Made by a program: the position numbers and the translations under genes
Notes under the pieces: generated by a model
Databases searched by the model: none
What the model was told of the DNA's origin: nothing
Seen by the model: only the letters and a program-made list of their open reading frames with translations
Assembly: GCA_037367355.1 (NCBI GenBank)
Contig: CM074703.1
Span: forward strand, 62,001-126,000
DNA from: Neoscytalidium dimidiatum
Taxonomy: Eukaryota; Ascomycota; Dothideomycetes; Botryosphaeriales; Botryosphaeriaceae
Reading direction: 5' to 3'
DNA length: 64,000 nt
In this document: one piece after another, positions 35,801 through 46,895 of the stretch
How the letters are laid out: every line of letters starts with the position of its first letter
Position numbering within the stretch: position 1 is the first letter of the stretch

Positions 35801-38800
35801 TGTGGGGCATGCAATGCATGCGGGTCGACAGCCACTTCTGCCGCTACCTGACTTGAGCAAGCAGCATTGACTGACACACGCTGCATACGACCGCGTATAG
35901 AGACCCTGTCTTTCTGTCGATTGAACCCTGAGCGGCTGAGCGGGCGACGCTCCAGATCGATGGTCTGTGTGCTACTACGCTGCTGCTCGTTGACGAGCAT
36001 CGGCTCTGTCTATCACCGCTACGCTACGGCTTTACCCTCTCAGTACATGTTGCAGAGCGTTGACAAGAAAGCACCGACCACACTCACCTAACTGGAAGGA
36101 GTAGTAGGAGCTCCTCTCCGTATCTTATTGGGACGACTTCAACGCTTTCCAGCCCCCTTCTTCCTCACCGCCCCCGGGGAACTGGGAGCACTGGCGACAC
36201 CTCCGCGAGGGAGAATTGGCACAATCGACTGATAATGCCGAGAAATGCAGAATTCCCTCAAGGCAATGCTGATGACGTGCGCATACGCTGTAATATGCAT
36301 AAGTGGGATTCCGGCGCTGACCGCCCACTATCCACCAGCTCTTTTGACCCGCCCCCTGATTCGAGCATCGAGCACTCCTCTTTCCTAGATGGGTACCTAA
36401 GCACATCCATTCGAACGCGGCATTATTTTGGGTCTTGTCGTCGTCAGTCGTCGTCGTCCCCTCCGCCACACAGCCGTCGATCCTGTAGCACACCTGCATG
36501 CTCTACTGTCGTTGCGGAGATAATCAATCCTGCCCGCCTCGATTCGAGAACCTGCCGGCCCACCGTCGATGAATCGCGTATCGTGTCGAAGACCGTTGGC
36601 GAAGGGGTGAGAGGAAAGATGCGGAGTTCATCGTGTTCGCCTAACGTGGTGTCCCCGCCTGCCCTCCTTCCGTCTCCCCATCCCCTTACTCGTCGATCTC
36701 GTGTAGGCGAGAGATCACGAACGAACCCGGCAGCGCATTCCTGCAACACCAAGGAGCCGCAAAGTCGTCCGGCAAAAAAAAAAAGAAAAGAAACAGGCCA
36801 ACAATACCATGACAGCTAGCACGGCGAGTACGCGCGTGCGTCATCAATTTTCGGTGATTCGGTCGGCGCATCTACACAGCAATCCGTGCCTTAGGCCCTC
36901 TGCTTGTGCCCGTACCCGATAGCGCTTCCGAACCTATAGACTTCTGGCCGAAAGCAGCGCGCCTTCTTGTATTCTGTCTGCCTCTCTTTCGTTTTTTCCT
37001 TGTCCCTCTTGCCTGCCTGAAGCAACCTGCTCACGTCACCAGACGTCATGCCTCGTCCGGAGCCACGCGGAGGAGGAGCGCCTCACGTACTGCCTAAACA
37101 TTCCCTCGCCTTCTTTCCCTTACTCAATCATCAACCCATCCTTTCACACGCATAACGCCACAACAATATCCGGCAACAACCGCCAGGCTCCGCTCCGCTC
37201 CGCCTTTCCCGCGAAGAGGAACCGTCCACCAGGAACGGAAAGGCAGAGGCAACCCATGCCGCAAGCGAGCGACGTATTGACCGGACAGCTGCTCCCTCAT
37301 CCGTGGACGCGGGTTTGACTCCCATTTCCAGCAGCATGCGAATACCCACTCTATCCAATTAACCCACACTCTCGCCTGTCCCAGAGATCGCAATGTCCGA
37401 TAAACCTTGCATCCCACAATACCTACAACACCACGCAGAATAAGAGGCGCTAAAAGATCTGCCACTATCGATACATCGCGCATCGTCCCACCCTCCCCTT
37501 CCTTTTTCTTACCGCGCCGTGGTGCTATTTTCGGCTGCGATGCGCGCCCGCTCGCTTACGGTATACTAATTCACGTCGGCGCCCCCGTTCCCCACAGCGG
37601 CAGGTCTTTTTTTTTGTTCATGCTATACATAGCAAAATGAGACGCCGGTGCTGCAGGGAACATCGCTATAGCGCTTCCTTCTTTATAGACGGATGGAGCC
37701 GCGTCTGTTCTGTTTTCGTTTGCGGGTGCGTTCCGATTTGGATCGGCGCTCTCGCTTGTTTTGCCGTTCGTATATCGCCTTTCGCTTAGCTGAGGACGAT
37801 TTGGGGGACAGATGGAAAAAGGGGGTGGGATGGTGAGCTGGCGTGGTTATAATGATGGACATATTGGGATGGGCTTTCGCGTAAGTGGGGGAAGGGGAGT
37901 TCAACGGCCGTAAGGTGGGTGGTTGTTTCCGGGTGTTAGGTGGTGAGTTTGGATGAGGGAGAGAACTGTTGCGTGCAGGGCGTTCTGACGAGTTCTTATG
38001 GCTTTCCAGGGCGCTTTTGGTGAAGATGATGGATACTGACGGAAGCAAGAGTCGATCCGTCATCTGTTTGTATTTCATCCATGGATGTCAGTTCGTGGTG
38101 ACTTCGAGAACCAAATGCAGGTGGGAGAAGATCACTCAAGTCGTGCCCGGCCCACCCAACTGTGTCTCTTTTTCCTTTCTTCTTCGCCTTGGAAGAATAC
38201 ATCCACCTAGACGTTCCAAATAAATTATCTATCGTTATATATGCAATCTGTAGAGCAGTGTTTGCTGACGACTTCAAGCAGTCTGTTACAAAAGTACAAA
38301 CGCATGATTCTCGCGCCACGCATTCAAGACAATCAAGAAACGTTCTCTCCAGAACGCTTAACATGCAAGTCCGCCACAAGATGACAATATCACCGCAGCT
38401 TAGAGAGCTGTGTTTGATTTGAAGTCGACAAAGGCCGTTGTTTTGGTCCCTGCTGGGTATTTGCGCGCTCGAGAGTCAGGAGGCCAAAAGGAAGGGAAAG
38501 AAAAGAGCCATCGCAGCTTGGCCCAAATTCTCCAAAAGCTCCTTGCGTATTAACGAGACGTCGCTGGCATCTCGCGTCTGTACTACGTCTCCCCCATTTT
38601 ACGGATTCATCGCCGTGCTCTGCTTCCTGGATGGGAGGCAAAGCAGCTACCTGCAACTGGTCCGGAGCGCTCGGAAATTTTTTTGACAAACTTCATGATA
38701 CATTATCGTAGGATCTTGCTTCTGTTTTAGGTCTAGAACGAGCGTGAGTGCATAGGCGTAGACGACGTTGGAGGATTGCTGACCCCAGCAAACAAATCTC

Positions 38801-39610
38801 TCCAGCTACGTACAAGCCCCCCGAAAGTTAAGGATAAATGCACGGAATGCAACCGATTTTCATCAATGCACGCTTGATTGGTGAGGATCTTCCAGACATT
38901 GCTATTGGTTCCTCCTCCACCTCGACAGCTGTCCGGCTCTTGGAGATTCACAAAGTGATGCCAAGTTCCCCTCATCACTGCTCGCGGGGATGAATGGCAT
39001 CTTACTTATCACATTGAGCAAACGTCTTTTCAAAGATTGACAGAGCTTGTTTCGATTGGATGCGGGGTTTGTACAACGTTTCTGCCTCAGGATGATGCGG
39101 GAAGACCGTTCGGTCAAGCTCCAGCGGCTGGGGTGCAGGAGGTACAACGGCGATCAGCTCCAGACCAACCAGGGCACAACCAATCATGCAGAGGCGCACT
39201 CAGTAAAATGGTATCTTACATACATTTCCGTCCTGTAGTCATGTTTTCGAAATTCACACGGAAAGGTTCAAGATATTGAGCCTACAATTTCTCTTCTCCT
39301 TTGCACATATGTTGGACTTTCATACATGACGGTATGCTCCGCGGCCTTGTAAGAAAAATCCCCAACAAAGCTGCAATGAAAGGGACCGGCCATTTGGAAT
39401 GACAGATCATATGCAACGCAGCATTCGTGGCTCATTTCTGTGCACCTCGAATACAGTCCTGCGGTTGTGAAACAAAGCACTGCGGTAGCGGACAATGGAT
39501 TCATTGTCATTCTGGAGGAGTGGGTTACTGCTATTAAGTAAAGGGACTTCCTGCTCAGAGACCATGCAAAACATCTTACTCCTGTTCATTACTGGAGGGT
39601 CATCACAGCA

Positions 39611-40195
39611 ATGGCCACGAAGCCTTTGAAAGATTTCATTGACAAGTTTTTCCATCAATATCCAGCCTTCAAGTATGATCGGACCAAGCCTTCCAGCAAC
39701 CAGTTCAAGCAATTATGCCACAAATATGGCTGGAAAAAAGATGAGACGGGGCGACGCCCAAAAGAGTGGAGAGATGCCCGAGCTGAATACGGTATCGCTG
39801 CCACAGAGTCTTTCCATTCGATTTTCGGCAAGGACTTCGATGACAATGACGCATGGGGAAAGATTTGTTCTCAGCTAGGCGTCAATTCCTTACCAGACAG
39901 TATTGAAGAGCGACGCAAGGTCTGTTGAACCCATGCAGCATACTATCTTTGGATGCTCACGTTCTTTTAGATTGTCACTGGCAAACACGTCAACTTGATG
40001 GACCTTGTTGACAGCCATCGTACTGGTCTTCCGCTGCGAATGTTTGAGACTGAAGGCGAACTGAGGGAGTACACTATCGTCAGAAAAAGATACTTTCCAA
40101 AAGAGGAGGCATACGCAGGTTCCTTTGAAATGGTTGCTTCGAGAGATACACAACAAATATCTTGGTTCTCGGGGAAAGGAACACTGCAGAGGTAG
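39611..40195 (+). CDS. Fungal conserved protein of unknown function (HVNLxDLVD domain)
   Basis: The protein is 177 aa from two exons, 39611-39919 and 39971-40195. The intron is GT-AG, 51 nt and phase 0. The N-terminal half has FHQYPAFKYDRTKPSSNQF, then RAEYGIAATESFHSIFGKDF and AWGKICSQLGV. The C-terminal half has GKHVNLMDLVDSHRTGLPL, then FETEGELREYT and KRYFPKEEAYAG. I recognise this as a domain very common in filamentous ascomycetes, often as several paralogues per genome, with no established biochemical role. It carries no signal peptide or membrane segment. The start ATG opens the conserved block after only a few residues. It stands alone between two gene-poor stretches. Confidence 0.85.
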
Positions 40196-41530
40196 AAAAC
40201 GTAAGGGGAGAAAATGAGAGAGGGCGCCTCTGTTGAAACTCAATGGATTGGTCCTCTGAGGATTCATGAGGATAAGGCTATTTACACAAACCGGCACACC
40301 ACGCTACCTTATTTTTACAATATTCTATATAGTCTATTAGTCTATTTACCGAATGCTTTGACTACAAACAGGATCTCTCCTAATAATTCGGGTCCAAATA
40401 GCAAAGCTCTTATCAGTATTGCTCCGGCATCTTATCCACCATCCCGCTGATTGTTCTCAGCACTGCACCATGCGATAACACCAAGTTGTGCGGCTTGAAC
40501 ATTTCAACGCGTTTGCTCGAGATCGTAAAGGTCTCGGCCGACCTCTTCCACGGAATCGTACTGACCGCTCCAGCATTTCCAGACAATCCTACCCCCCAAA
40601 ACTTCGTCAAGCGTCGGAAAGGTACCCTTTTGGTAGAGGTCTGCGATCGTTGCTTCATCGTTGCCTTTTTATGGAAGGATTCCGGGGTTACATCTTCAAA
40701 CACCCTCCATGCGGCAAAGGCTCAAGGATCCGCCAGCTACGATAAACTCAATCACATATGATATGATGCCAACAAATCTAGAGGGGCTCACCTGTTTCAA
40801 GACTCTCAGCACCGCCAAGTGGTTAGCCTAATTGGGAAATTCAGAAGTGGTTTAGCGTAGCCTGTTCCTCATAAAACGTAGCTCATCGTGTAGACCCTTA
40901 GAAGGAGCAATCCATTGAGTTCAATCATCACCTGCCGGAGTATTGAGGAGAATCAAGCCAACATAAATTGAAACGTTTCCTTTTTTTTCTTTCATTTATT
41001 TGGTTGGTTTGGTTTTCATTTGGTTTGATGATATTGCCACACAACACGAGAGGAAACAATTCTGATCCAGACGGCTTGGCGTAATCTAGGGACAACCCTA
41101 TCTGCGAGCTACAACTCAAGCGAGAGACAAAGAGTAATGGTGTTTGAAGTCGAAAGCGTGCGGTAAATAGACTAGAGCAATTCTTAAGTGGAGACCAATC
41201 TACCCAGTTTTTCTTTACAAAGTCGTTGACGGGAAATCCTCTTCGGATTTAACTGCGCTACTCGTTCCGGTCAAACGCTAAACTCACATTACCCGCCCTC
41301 TATAAGAGCCGCTCCGCTTCGTTCTTCTTCTCTCTTCTACTTCTTTCTCATCAACTTTTTACTTGTTTTTTTTTTCTTCTCAAATTTGAAACTTGCGCTT
41401 TTTATTAATCGAGAGGCGACTTACTGTTTGTACTCCATATGAATAAAAAAAGGAGAAAAAAAGGTTGATGGCCCATTAGTGGGGTCAGCACTTCGTTGCT
41501 TAAAATCTCTAGATTGTAGAGAAGTAGAGA
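40196..41530. other. Intergenic region, nothing recognised
   Basis: AT-richer than its surroundings, with T-rich and A-rich runs near 40,980 and 41,370. The frame at 40,486-40,761 (91 aa) has an overlapping antisense frame of similar length and shows no recognisable domain. The end near 41,530 will include the 3' UTR of the FPGS gene. Confidence 0.4.
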
Positions 41531-43214
41531 CTAGGCGGATTCCTGAACAGGTGGGTTACAGTTCAAGTGAAAGAGTGCCCCACCAACCAGATGCTGACTA
41601 CCTGTAATAAGTGTATGCATGCCTCCAGCTTCTGTTCCTATTTTCCTCGCAGAGTCCAAAGCTTCCTGGATGTTTGGCTCGTGTAGAATACAAGAATTTT
41701 GGTAAAACCTCTCCCATATCTCACCAAATTCTCTTTGCGATATGTTCTCTAGTCTTACAACCGTAGCTACATCGCAGTCAGCAGATAAAGCAGCAGAAAT
41801 GAGGTTTGTATTCACCTGTTGGAGAATCGAAATCCTGCTTTGGATCGTACAGGGTGAAAATGACATGGTGGATGTGGACAGCGCCTAAGGCAGTTGCTAA
41901 TCGTTCGAGCACGATTGCCGCATCCCTCTGCTCCGAAAGTTGACTAAAGATTAGGATCCGTGCGGCAGGTGCCCTACATATGTCAGTGACGAACAGTAGC
42001 GTATGGCCTCGAATACTAAGCACCTTTGTCCCCCCGAGCTCTCAATAAACCACTCGGCAGCCTTGCTAATGCTCATCTCATTGTGCGCACCGTCCAAGAA
42101 CCAGTTGAACGGCCCTTCAACAAGAAGTTGAAACCGTCCTGGCCAAGAGAACTGGCCTATGCCCTGTAAGATATCCGAGAAGGATAATGGCATCGCGTCT
42201 TTCGGGCCTTTTTCTTCGAGAAAGCAGCGAACTGCAGCAAGTGCAACGGAACAGTTCATACGCTGGACATCCGGTTTCAACTGCAGTGCATCTTCTGGGA
42301 GAGACGGGTCATTCTCGACGAAATGGGCGTTCACGCCTTTCTCAGATGCGCGGCTCCGAAGGATCTCAGCAGCGGAGGCCTCTTGAGGGGATGAAAGTGC
42401 ATGGGATCCGCGCTTCAAGATTCCTGCTTTGTGCCAAGCAATATTTTCGATGGTTGACCCCAACTGCTCGACATGATCCATCCCAAGCGAAGTGATGACA
42501 GTTGCGACAGGATGCTCGATCATGTTCGTGGCATCATATTCCCCTCCATGATGAGTCTCAATGATGGCCGCTTCTACACCTTCTCTGATGAAGGCATGAA
42601 ATGACAATAGAGCAACGAGCTGAAGATAACGGGGCAATGTCCGAGAATTGCTATCATCATCGGACAAGACATCCCACACTTCGAAGAAATATCGTGCGAA
42701 AAGATCTCTGGAGATGGGTTGGAAATCAAGACGAATCCTCTCCTCGGGGTAGATGAGATGTGGCGAGGTATATAGACCTGTCTTCCGTGGGAAGCCGGTC
42801 CTTTTCCCGAAAGCTCTGAGGAAGGACTCAACGAATGCACATGTACTTCCTTTGCCTTTAGTACCCGAAACATGGACGATGTTGAGCTTATCGATCTTGG
42901 CAGGCTTTTTTTCGTCAGTAGAGCCCGAAAGGTTGCTCAGCGAGGCATACCGAATGGCCTATCCGGTGAAGCCATTGTTTCATTCCCACTATGCTTGGAG
43001 TACCCTTCAGATCTGGTTTTCCTTTCGCATCAGGAATACGGGTGAAACCCAGTAGACTACCTCCCGGCTCTATACTAGGCCTCTTCGAACGGCGTCGGCT
43101 GTTGAGGATGTCGATGGAACTCTGAACAGCGTTAGAGATTCAGATGAGATCAAGCTGAGATTAATTCACCTTGTAATCTCTGTCCATCGGCCGCGAAACG
43201 ACGACTTTGTTCAT
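41531..43214 (-). CDS. Folylpolyglutamate synthase (FPGS)
   Basis: The protein is 496 aa from five exons (minus strand): 43170-43214, 42951-43121, 42024-42904, 41816-41973 and 41531-41766 (1,491 nt, all GT-AG; the last intron is 49 nt with a CTGAC branch site). FPGS adds glutamates to folates using ATP. The sequence shows the Mur-ligase-type P-loop HVSGTKGKGSTCAFVESFLR, then GLYTSPHLIYPEERIRLD, ETHHGGEYDATNMI (ATP/Mg-binding region), VATVITSLGMDHVEQLG and IAWHKAGI. Further on are MNCSVALAAVRCFLEEKG, QFSWPGRFQLL and FLDGAHNEMSISKA, the start of the C-terminal ligase domain, and finally TLITGSQHLVGGALFHL. The protein is near normal family length. The N-terminal about 70 residues are unlike mitochondrial FPGS leaders. 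A decayed FPGS-like copy lies directly upstream. Whether this is the housekeeping enzyme or a paralogue tied to the neighbouring cluster is open. Confidence 0.9.
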
Positions 43215-43329
43215 CGTAAGTGAGGCAATAGCTCGGGTAATTGAAAGCCCGCTACAGGAAAACTTGACGATGATGGCGATGATGATTCGTACGCAGAAAA
43301 GACCTTAAACCTCTGTGGGGAGCTTTATC

Positions 43330-44400
43330 GAACTTCCTGAGGCATCCGATTTTTCCAAAAAATCTCGGAAGGCGTCTCTGAAGGAGGAAGGGATGCAGGC
43401 AGACGAAGTGTGCCGGTCTCTTTGCGCCGTGTGTCTAAGAGGACGTCAAATTTCTTGAACAGCTCCGCAATTAGTGCTACGGCGAGCAAAGCGTTCTTGT
43501 ACTAGAACTCCTCGGTAAGTTCGAGATTGACTTGTCGAATGTGCGGGACTATACCAACCCACTAGAGACGCACCGTATTTTTTTTTTTTTTTTCAACTCG
43601 TTCAACGAGAACTTCCGCCGCTTTGTCGACCTGATGCACGGAGAAAGCCGGGGCACCTTCTTTGGATATTCCCGCGTGTGCGAAGCAATCTTTTCTATTG
43701 TGTCACAGAGAAAGGCGATGTGGTCGATTCCGAGCGTGGTGATCCCGGTGACGGCTGGCGCCACAATGATGTTGGTCAACACCGACCTCGTATGTTGCGG
43801 TATCGACGCCTTCCTTCATGCAACCGTGGAAGGAGAGTAATGTCAGAAACTGAGTAGGTAGGCTTCACGGCAGGGTCGAGCCCATTTCTCTCCGTTAAAC
43901 TCTCAAGAGCTTTCCACACCTCGAAGAAGTATTTGGTGAATTGCTCTTGCGTGGTGGGTTCCGAGTTGATGTGGACACGCGCTCGCACACAGACCAGATG
44001 TGGCGAAGTATACAGGCCGATCTTCCCAGGCCTTCCGAGGCTCTTGTTGCAGTATGCCGAGATCTAGTCTACGTAGGCGCAAGTTGTCCCTTGGCCCTTC
44101 GTGTCAGCGATATGGACGATGTCGAGGCGGATAAAGTCGCTGGGCGAATTTTCTCTCCAGGCAACGAATCAACACCACTCTTGTAGGGGCCCCTCATAAC
44201 CAAATTTCTTGGCAGCCGATTCGCCAAACCATTTGCCGCATCGGCTCGTTAGAAGTACTCTCCAGCTTTGTTCCAGCCAGTCGGCGGGCTTCAAGCACCT
44301 TGAACCCGGATTGGCACGACTTAAGCCTCTCGATCGCATCATGCACATCCTCAATTTGCACCCGTCGAAGTCCAGGGAAAGGGACACTACAGCCTTGGCA
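43330..44400 (-). pseudogene. Decayed second FPGS-like gene
   Basis: Minus-strand pieces in several frames line up in order with FPGS. The N-terminus is VHDAIERLKSCQSGF...MRQMVWRIG (44,200-44,360). The P-loop block is IVHIADTKGQGTTCAYVD followed by a stop (44,050-44,130), then GLYTSPHLVCVRARVHI and FTKYFFEVWKALESL (43,900-44,020). LLSFHGCMKEGVDTA (about 43,810-43,855) is followed by a frame change, then APAVTGITTLGIDHIAFLCD (43,690-43,765) and NALLAVALIAELFKKF (about 43,460-43,510). The P-loop lysine is replaced by glutamine (GQGT for GKGS). Several stops and frame shifts occur, and the C-terminal ligase domain is missing. It is clearly divergent from the neighbouring gene, so it is an old copy or a different FPGS subfamily rather than a recent duplicate. 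Confidence 0.75.
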
Positions 44401-45903
44401 GGGGTTTCGACGGTTCCCCTCATTGCGACAGCAACAACCAAGGAGGTGGTTGAATACGAGCTGCGCGGAGGGAGAGCGAAAGCGGGTCGGAATCGAAGCC
44501 GAACGCCCCGTATATACAGCTTTGCAGCCAGCAGCGTCCATAGCATGGATTACAGTAAAAACAACAATATCAGCCGTGTCTTTCCTATTCTCGTGAAACC
44601 AAAGCAAGGCTGAATGTGAAGATTGCAAGTCTAACTCTAATCTTGCAGCAACACAAAGCGGGGTGATAGGGCTGCCTGATCCACCGAAGGGGCGGCCAGC
44701 CACGTTTGCCTTGCGATTATACAAAGCAATCGAATGTCATACGATCGTGCCGGGCGTTGGTGACGATTCGCTCATTGTTGGGCGCCGCTGGATTCTGCCT
44801 GAAACATCCATGTCGCAGTGCTGCACGAACGTCCGGTTAGAGAATAAAGGCAGGCGGTGGGGCGCGTAATGCGGCGTGGAGGCTTGGAACCCATGCACGA
44901 GCCCAGCTTTGGGAGACACCCCACGACTTCTATCCTCCAGATAAGAAGCAGCCTAGCCGTATGTGGTTGACCTGCCGCTTAGTACTGGCCTGCCCATGTA
45001 AACAACCCTCCTTGCTCATGCTGTTCTGTAACCGCTTTGGGCGGACGCAGCAACTGCGAGACCGAAATCTCAACCCGCAACGCGCAATTCTCGACTCTCT
45101 TTGAGTTAGGTCTCAATGCAGCAGCTGAGACTCCGAGAGCTACATACGCTAACCTTGACCCAAGTACAGTCGCCATCCATGGCATCAACGGACATCCAAT
45201 CGCGACATAGACACACCGGAAGACGCACGTGATGTGGCTGAGGACCTCCTACTCGACGAACTTCCTAACACGCGCATTATGACTTCCAGCTATGATGCCG
45301 AGTTCCGTCACTTCACCGGCTATGTGGACTTCTAGAGGAGCTGGAAAATGGTCGAACATCTGCTGATGTGGGTGAAACTGCGTAATAGGGAGTGCAAATG
45401 TGATTTTTGAAGGGAAGAAGTAGACTGCTCTATCTGTTTCCCATGCTGTTGAATGGCATACCAGGTTCATCATGTAGTGGTCAAATGTTCTGCCAAGCTG
45501 GGTGATCCAGACTAGGATGTCTTCGGTCAGTATTCCAATCACGGAGACACCACAAAAATTCCAGGAGACTATGATGGAAACTACCGCCTTATAATGGAAA
45601 ACCTTTTCAATCGGTGTGCAGAGTTTAAAGGCAAGGAAAAGGCCTGCACAAGTGACACCACACCGCCTGATGCCACAGATTGAGAATAGCAGAAGCGCCC
45701 AAGGTGAGGTAGCCCCTAGGCACTCCCCAACTGCGGACTCTGGTCTGACACTGCTGTCTCAACACACGTTCTTCACTGATTTCCCCGGGGTAATCTGGCC
45801 GGAATTTAGCAGTCAAGGTGTGTTATCAACGTGCCTATATCTTTTGTACATATTACACATTAAAGTAGTCCTATGCTACATGCACCCTGCCAAACCCATG
45901 CAC
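44401..45903. other. Intergenic region between FPGS relic and PKS-NRPS 3' end
   Basis: No confident gene. A minus-strand frame at 45,249-45,542 (97 aa, containing WETDRAVYFFPSKITFAL) looks mildly coding but has no family I can name; it may be a fragment. Short frames at 44,979-45,188 are also unassigned. Confidence 0.35.
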
Positions 45904-46856
45904 CTACCTCTTCAGCAACGAGGGAATCACTCCACCCTCCTTCCTCAGCATCTTCTCAACCATCGCCTCCATGACCCCGTCCATCCCTGCCTTCTCCCTT
46001 ACCATCTCCAACCACCGGTCAAGCTCCACCAACTCCAGGCTCGCGCCATACCTCTTCTCCACCCACCCCTTGATCCCCTCAACCGGCACCTTCTCCTCCG
46101 CGCAATGATGCACGAAGACTACCTCCTCACCCCCCTCCCGATCAAGCGCACCTTCACCTCCTCCGCCGCACACAGCCGTCCGCAGCCCCTCCACAACCTC
46201 CTCCACGCCGACAAAATCAAACGCCCCCTTCCACCGCACATCCGGCAACGCGCCCACCTCCACGCCCGCCCTCACCACCGCAGCCATCAAGTCGCCCGCG
46301 GGCGCGCCCTCCCCAACAACGCTCGCAACCCGATGCACCGTGACCGGCCACCCCCCACCGACCGCCTCCACCGCCCTCTCGAGCACGACCTCGCCCGCCC
46401 ACTTGCTCGCCGCGTACCCGAACCCAGCATCATCATCATCATCATCCTCCCGCGTCGACGGCGACGGCGGCGGCGGCGGCGGCGGAGCGAACCCCCTCAA
46501 CGACACCGGCCGCAACCCCCCGGCGCTCCCCTGTGCCTGCGGCTGCGGAGCGAACGCCGCGACGGCGGCCGAGGAGACGAAGTGCAGCGGCACGCGCCTG
46601 CCCAGCGCCATCCGGACCAGCTCCTTCAGCGCGCCGACGTTCGCGCCGCGCAGCGCGGCGTACGGGCGCAGGAACGACACCGCCGCGGCGACGTGCACGA
46701 CGCGGTGGGCGGAGCGGGCGAGGGCGGCGAAGACGCGGGGCGGGAGGCCGAGGTTGGGGGCGGTGAGGTCGCCGGGGTGGACGACGACTTTCGGGGAGGA
46801 GGTGGGGATGCGGTTGGAGGGAGGAGGAGGAGGAGGAGGAGGAGGAGGAGGAGGAG

Positions 46857-46895
<39 letters not shown>

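Larger units (their letters stand above)
29150..39610. other. About 10.4 kb upstream of Ste12 without a recognisable gene
   Basis: The stretch has normal to high GC content and many overlapping frames on both strands, mostly low-complexity (Arg/Pro/Ala/Ser). None shows a domain, a consistent splice structure or a codon pattern that beats its antisense frames. The first kilobases must include the Ste12 promoter and 5' UTR. Microsatellites are listed separately. A non-coding RNA or a long 5' leader cannot be excluded from sequence alone. Confidence 0.45.

Noticed and set aside
37255..37370. Possible tRNA suggested by GGGTTTGACTCCC next to a GGGTTAATTGGATAGAG-like stretch
   Set aside because: The T stem does not form five pairs and no acceptor stem matches on either strand, so no cloverleaf can be drawn.
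41767..41815. Frameshift or pseudogene state of the FPGS near its C-terminal third
   Set aside because: The apparent frame change is explained by a 49-nt GT-AG intron with a CTGAC branch site, after which the frame closes correctly.
46442..46840. Arg/Pro-rich C-terminus following the poly-Ser run as a real protein end
   Set aside because: It is the out-of-frame reading of the reductase domain; the other frame carries the YxxxK motif and continues collinearly to 45,904.
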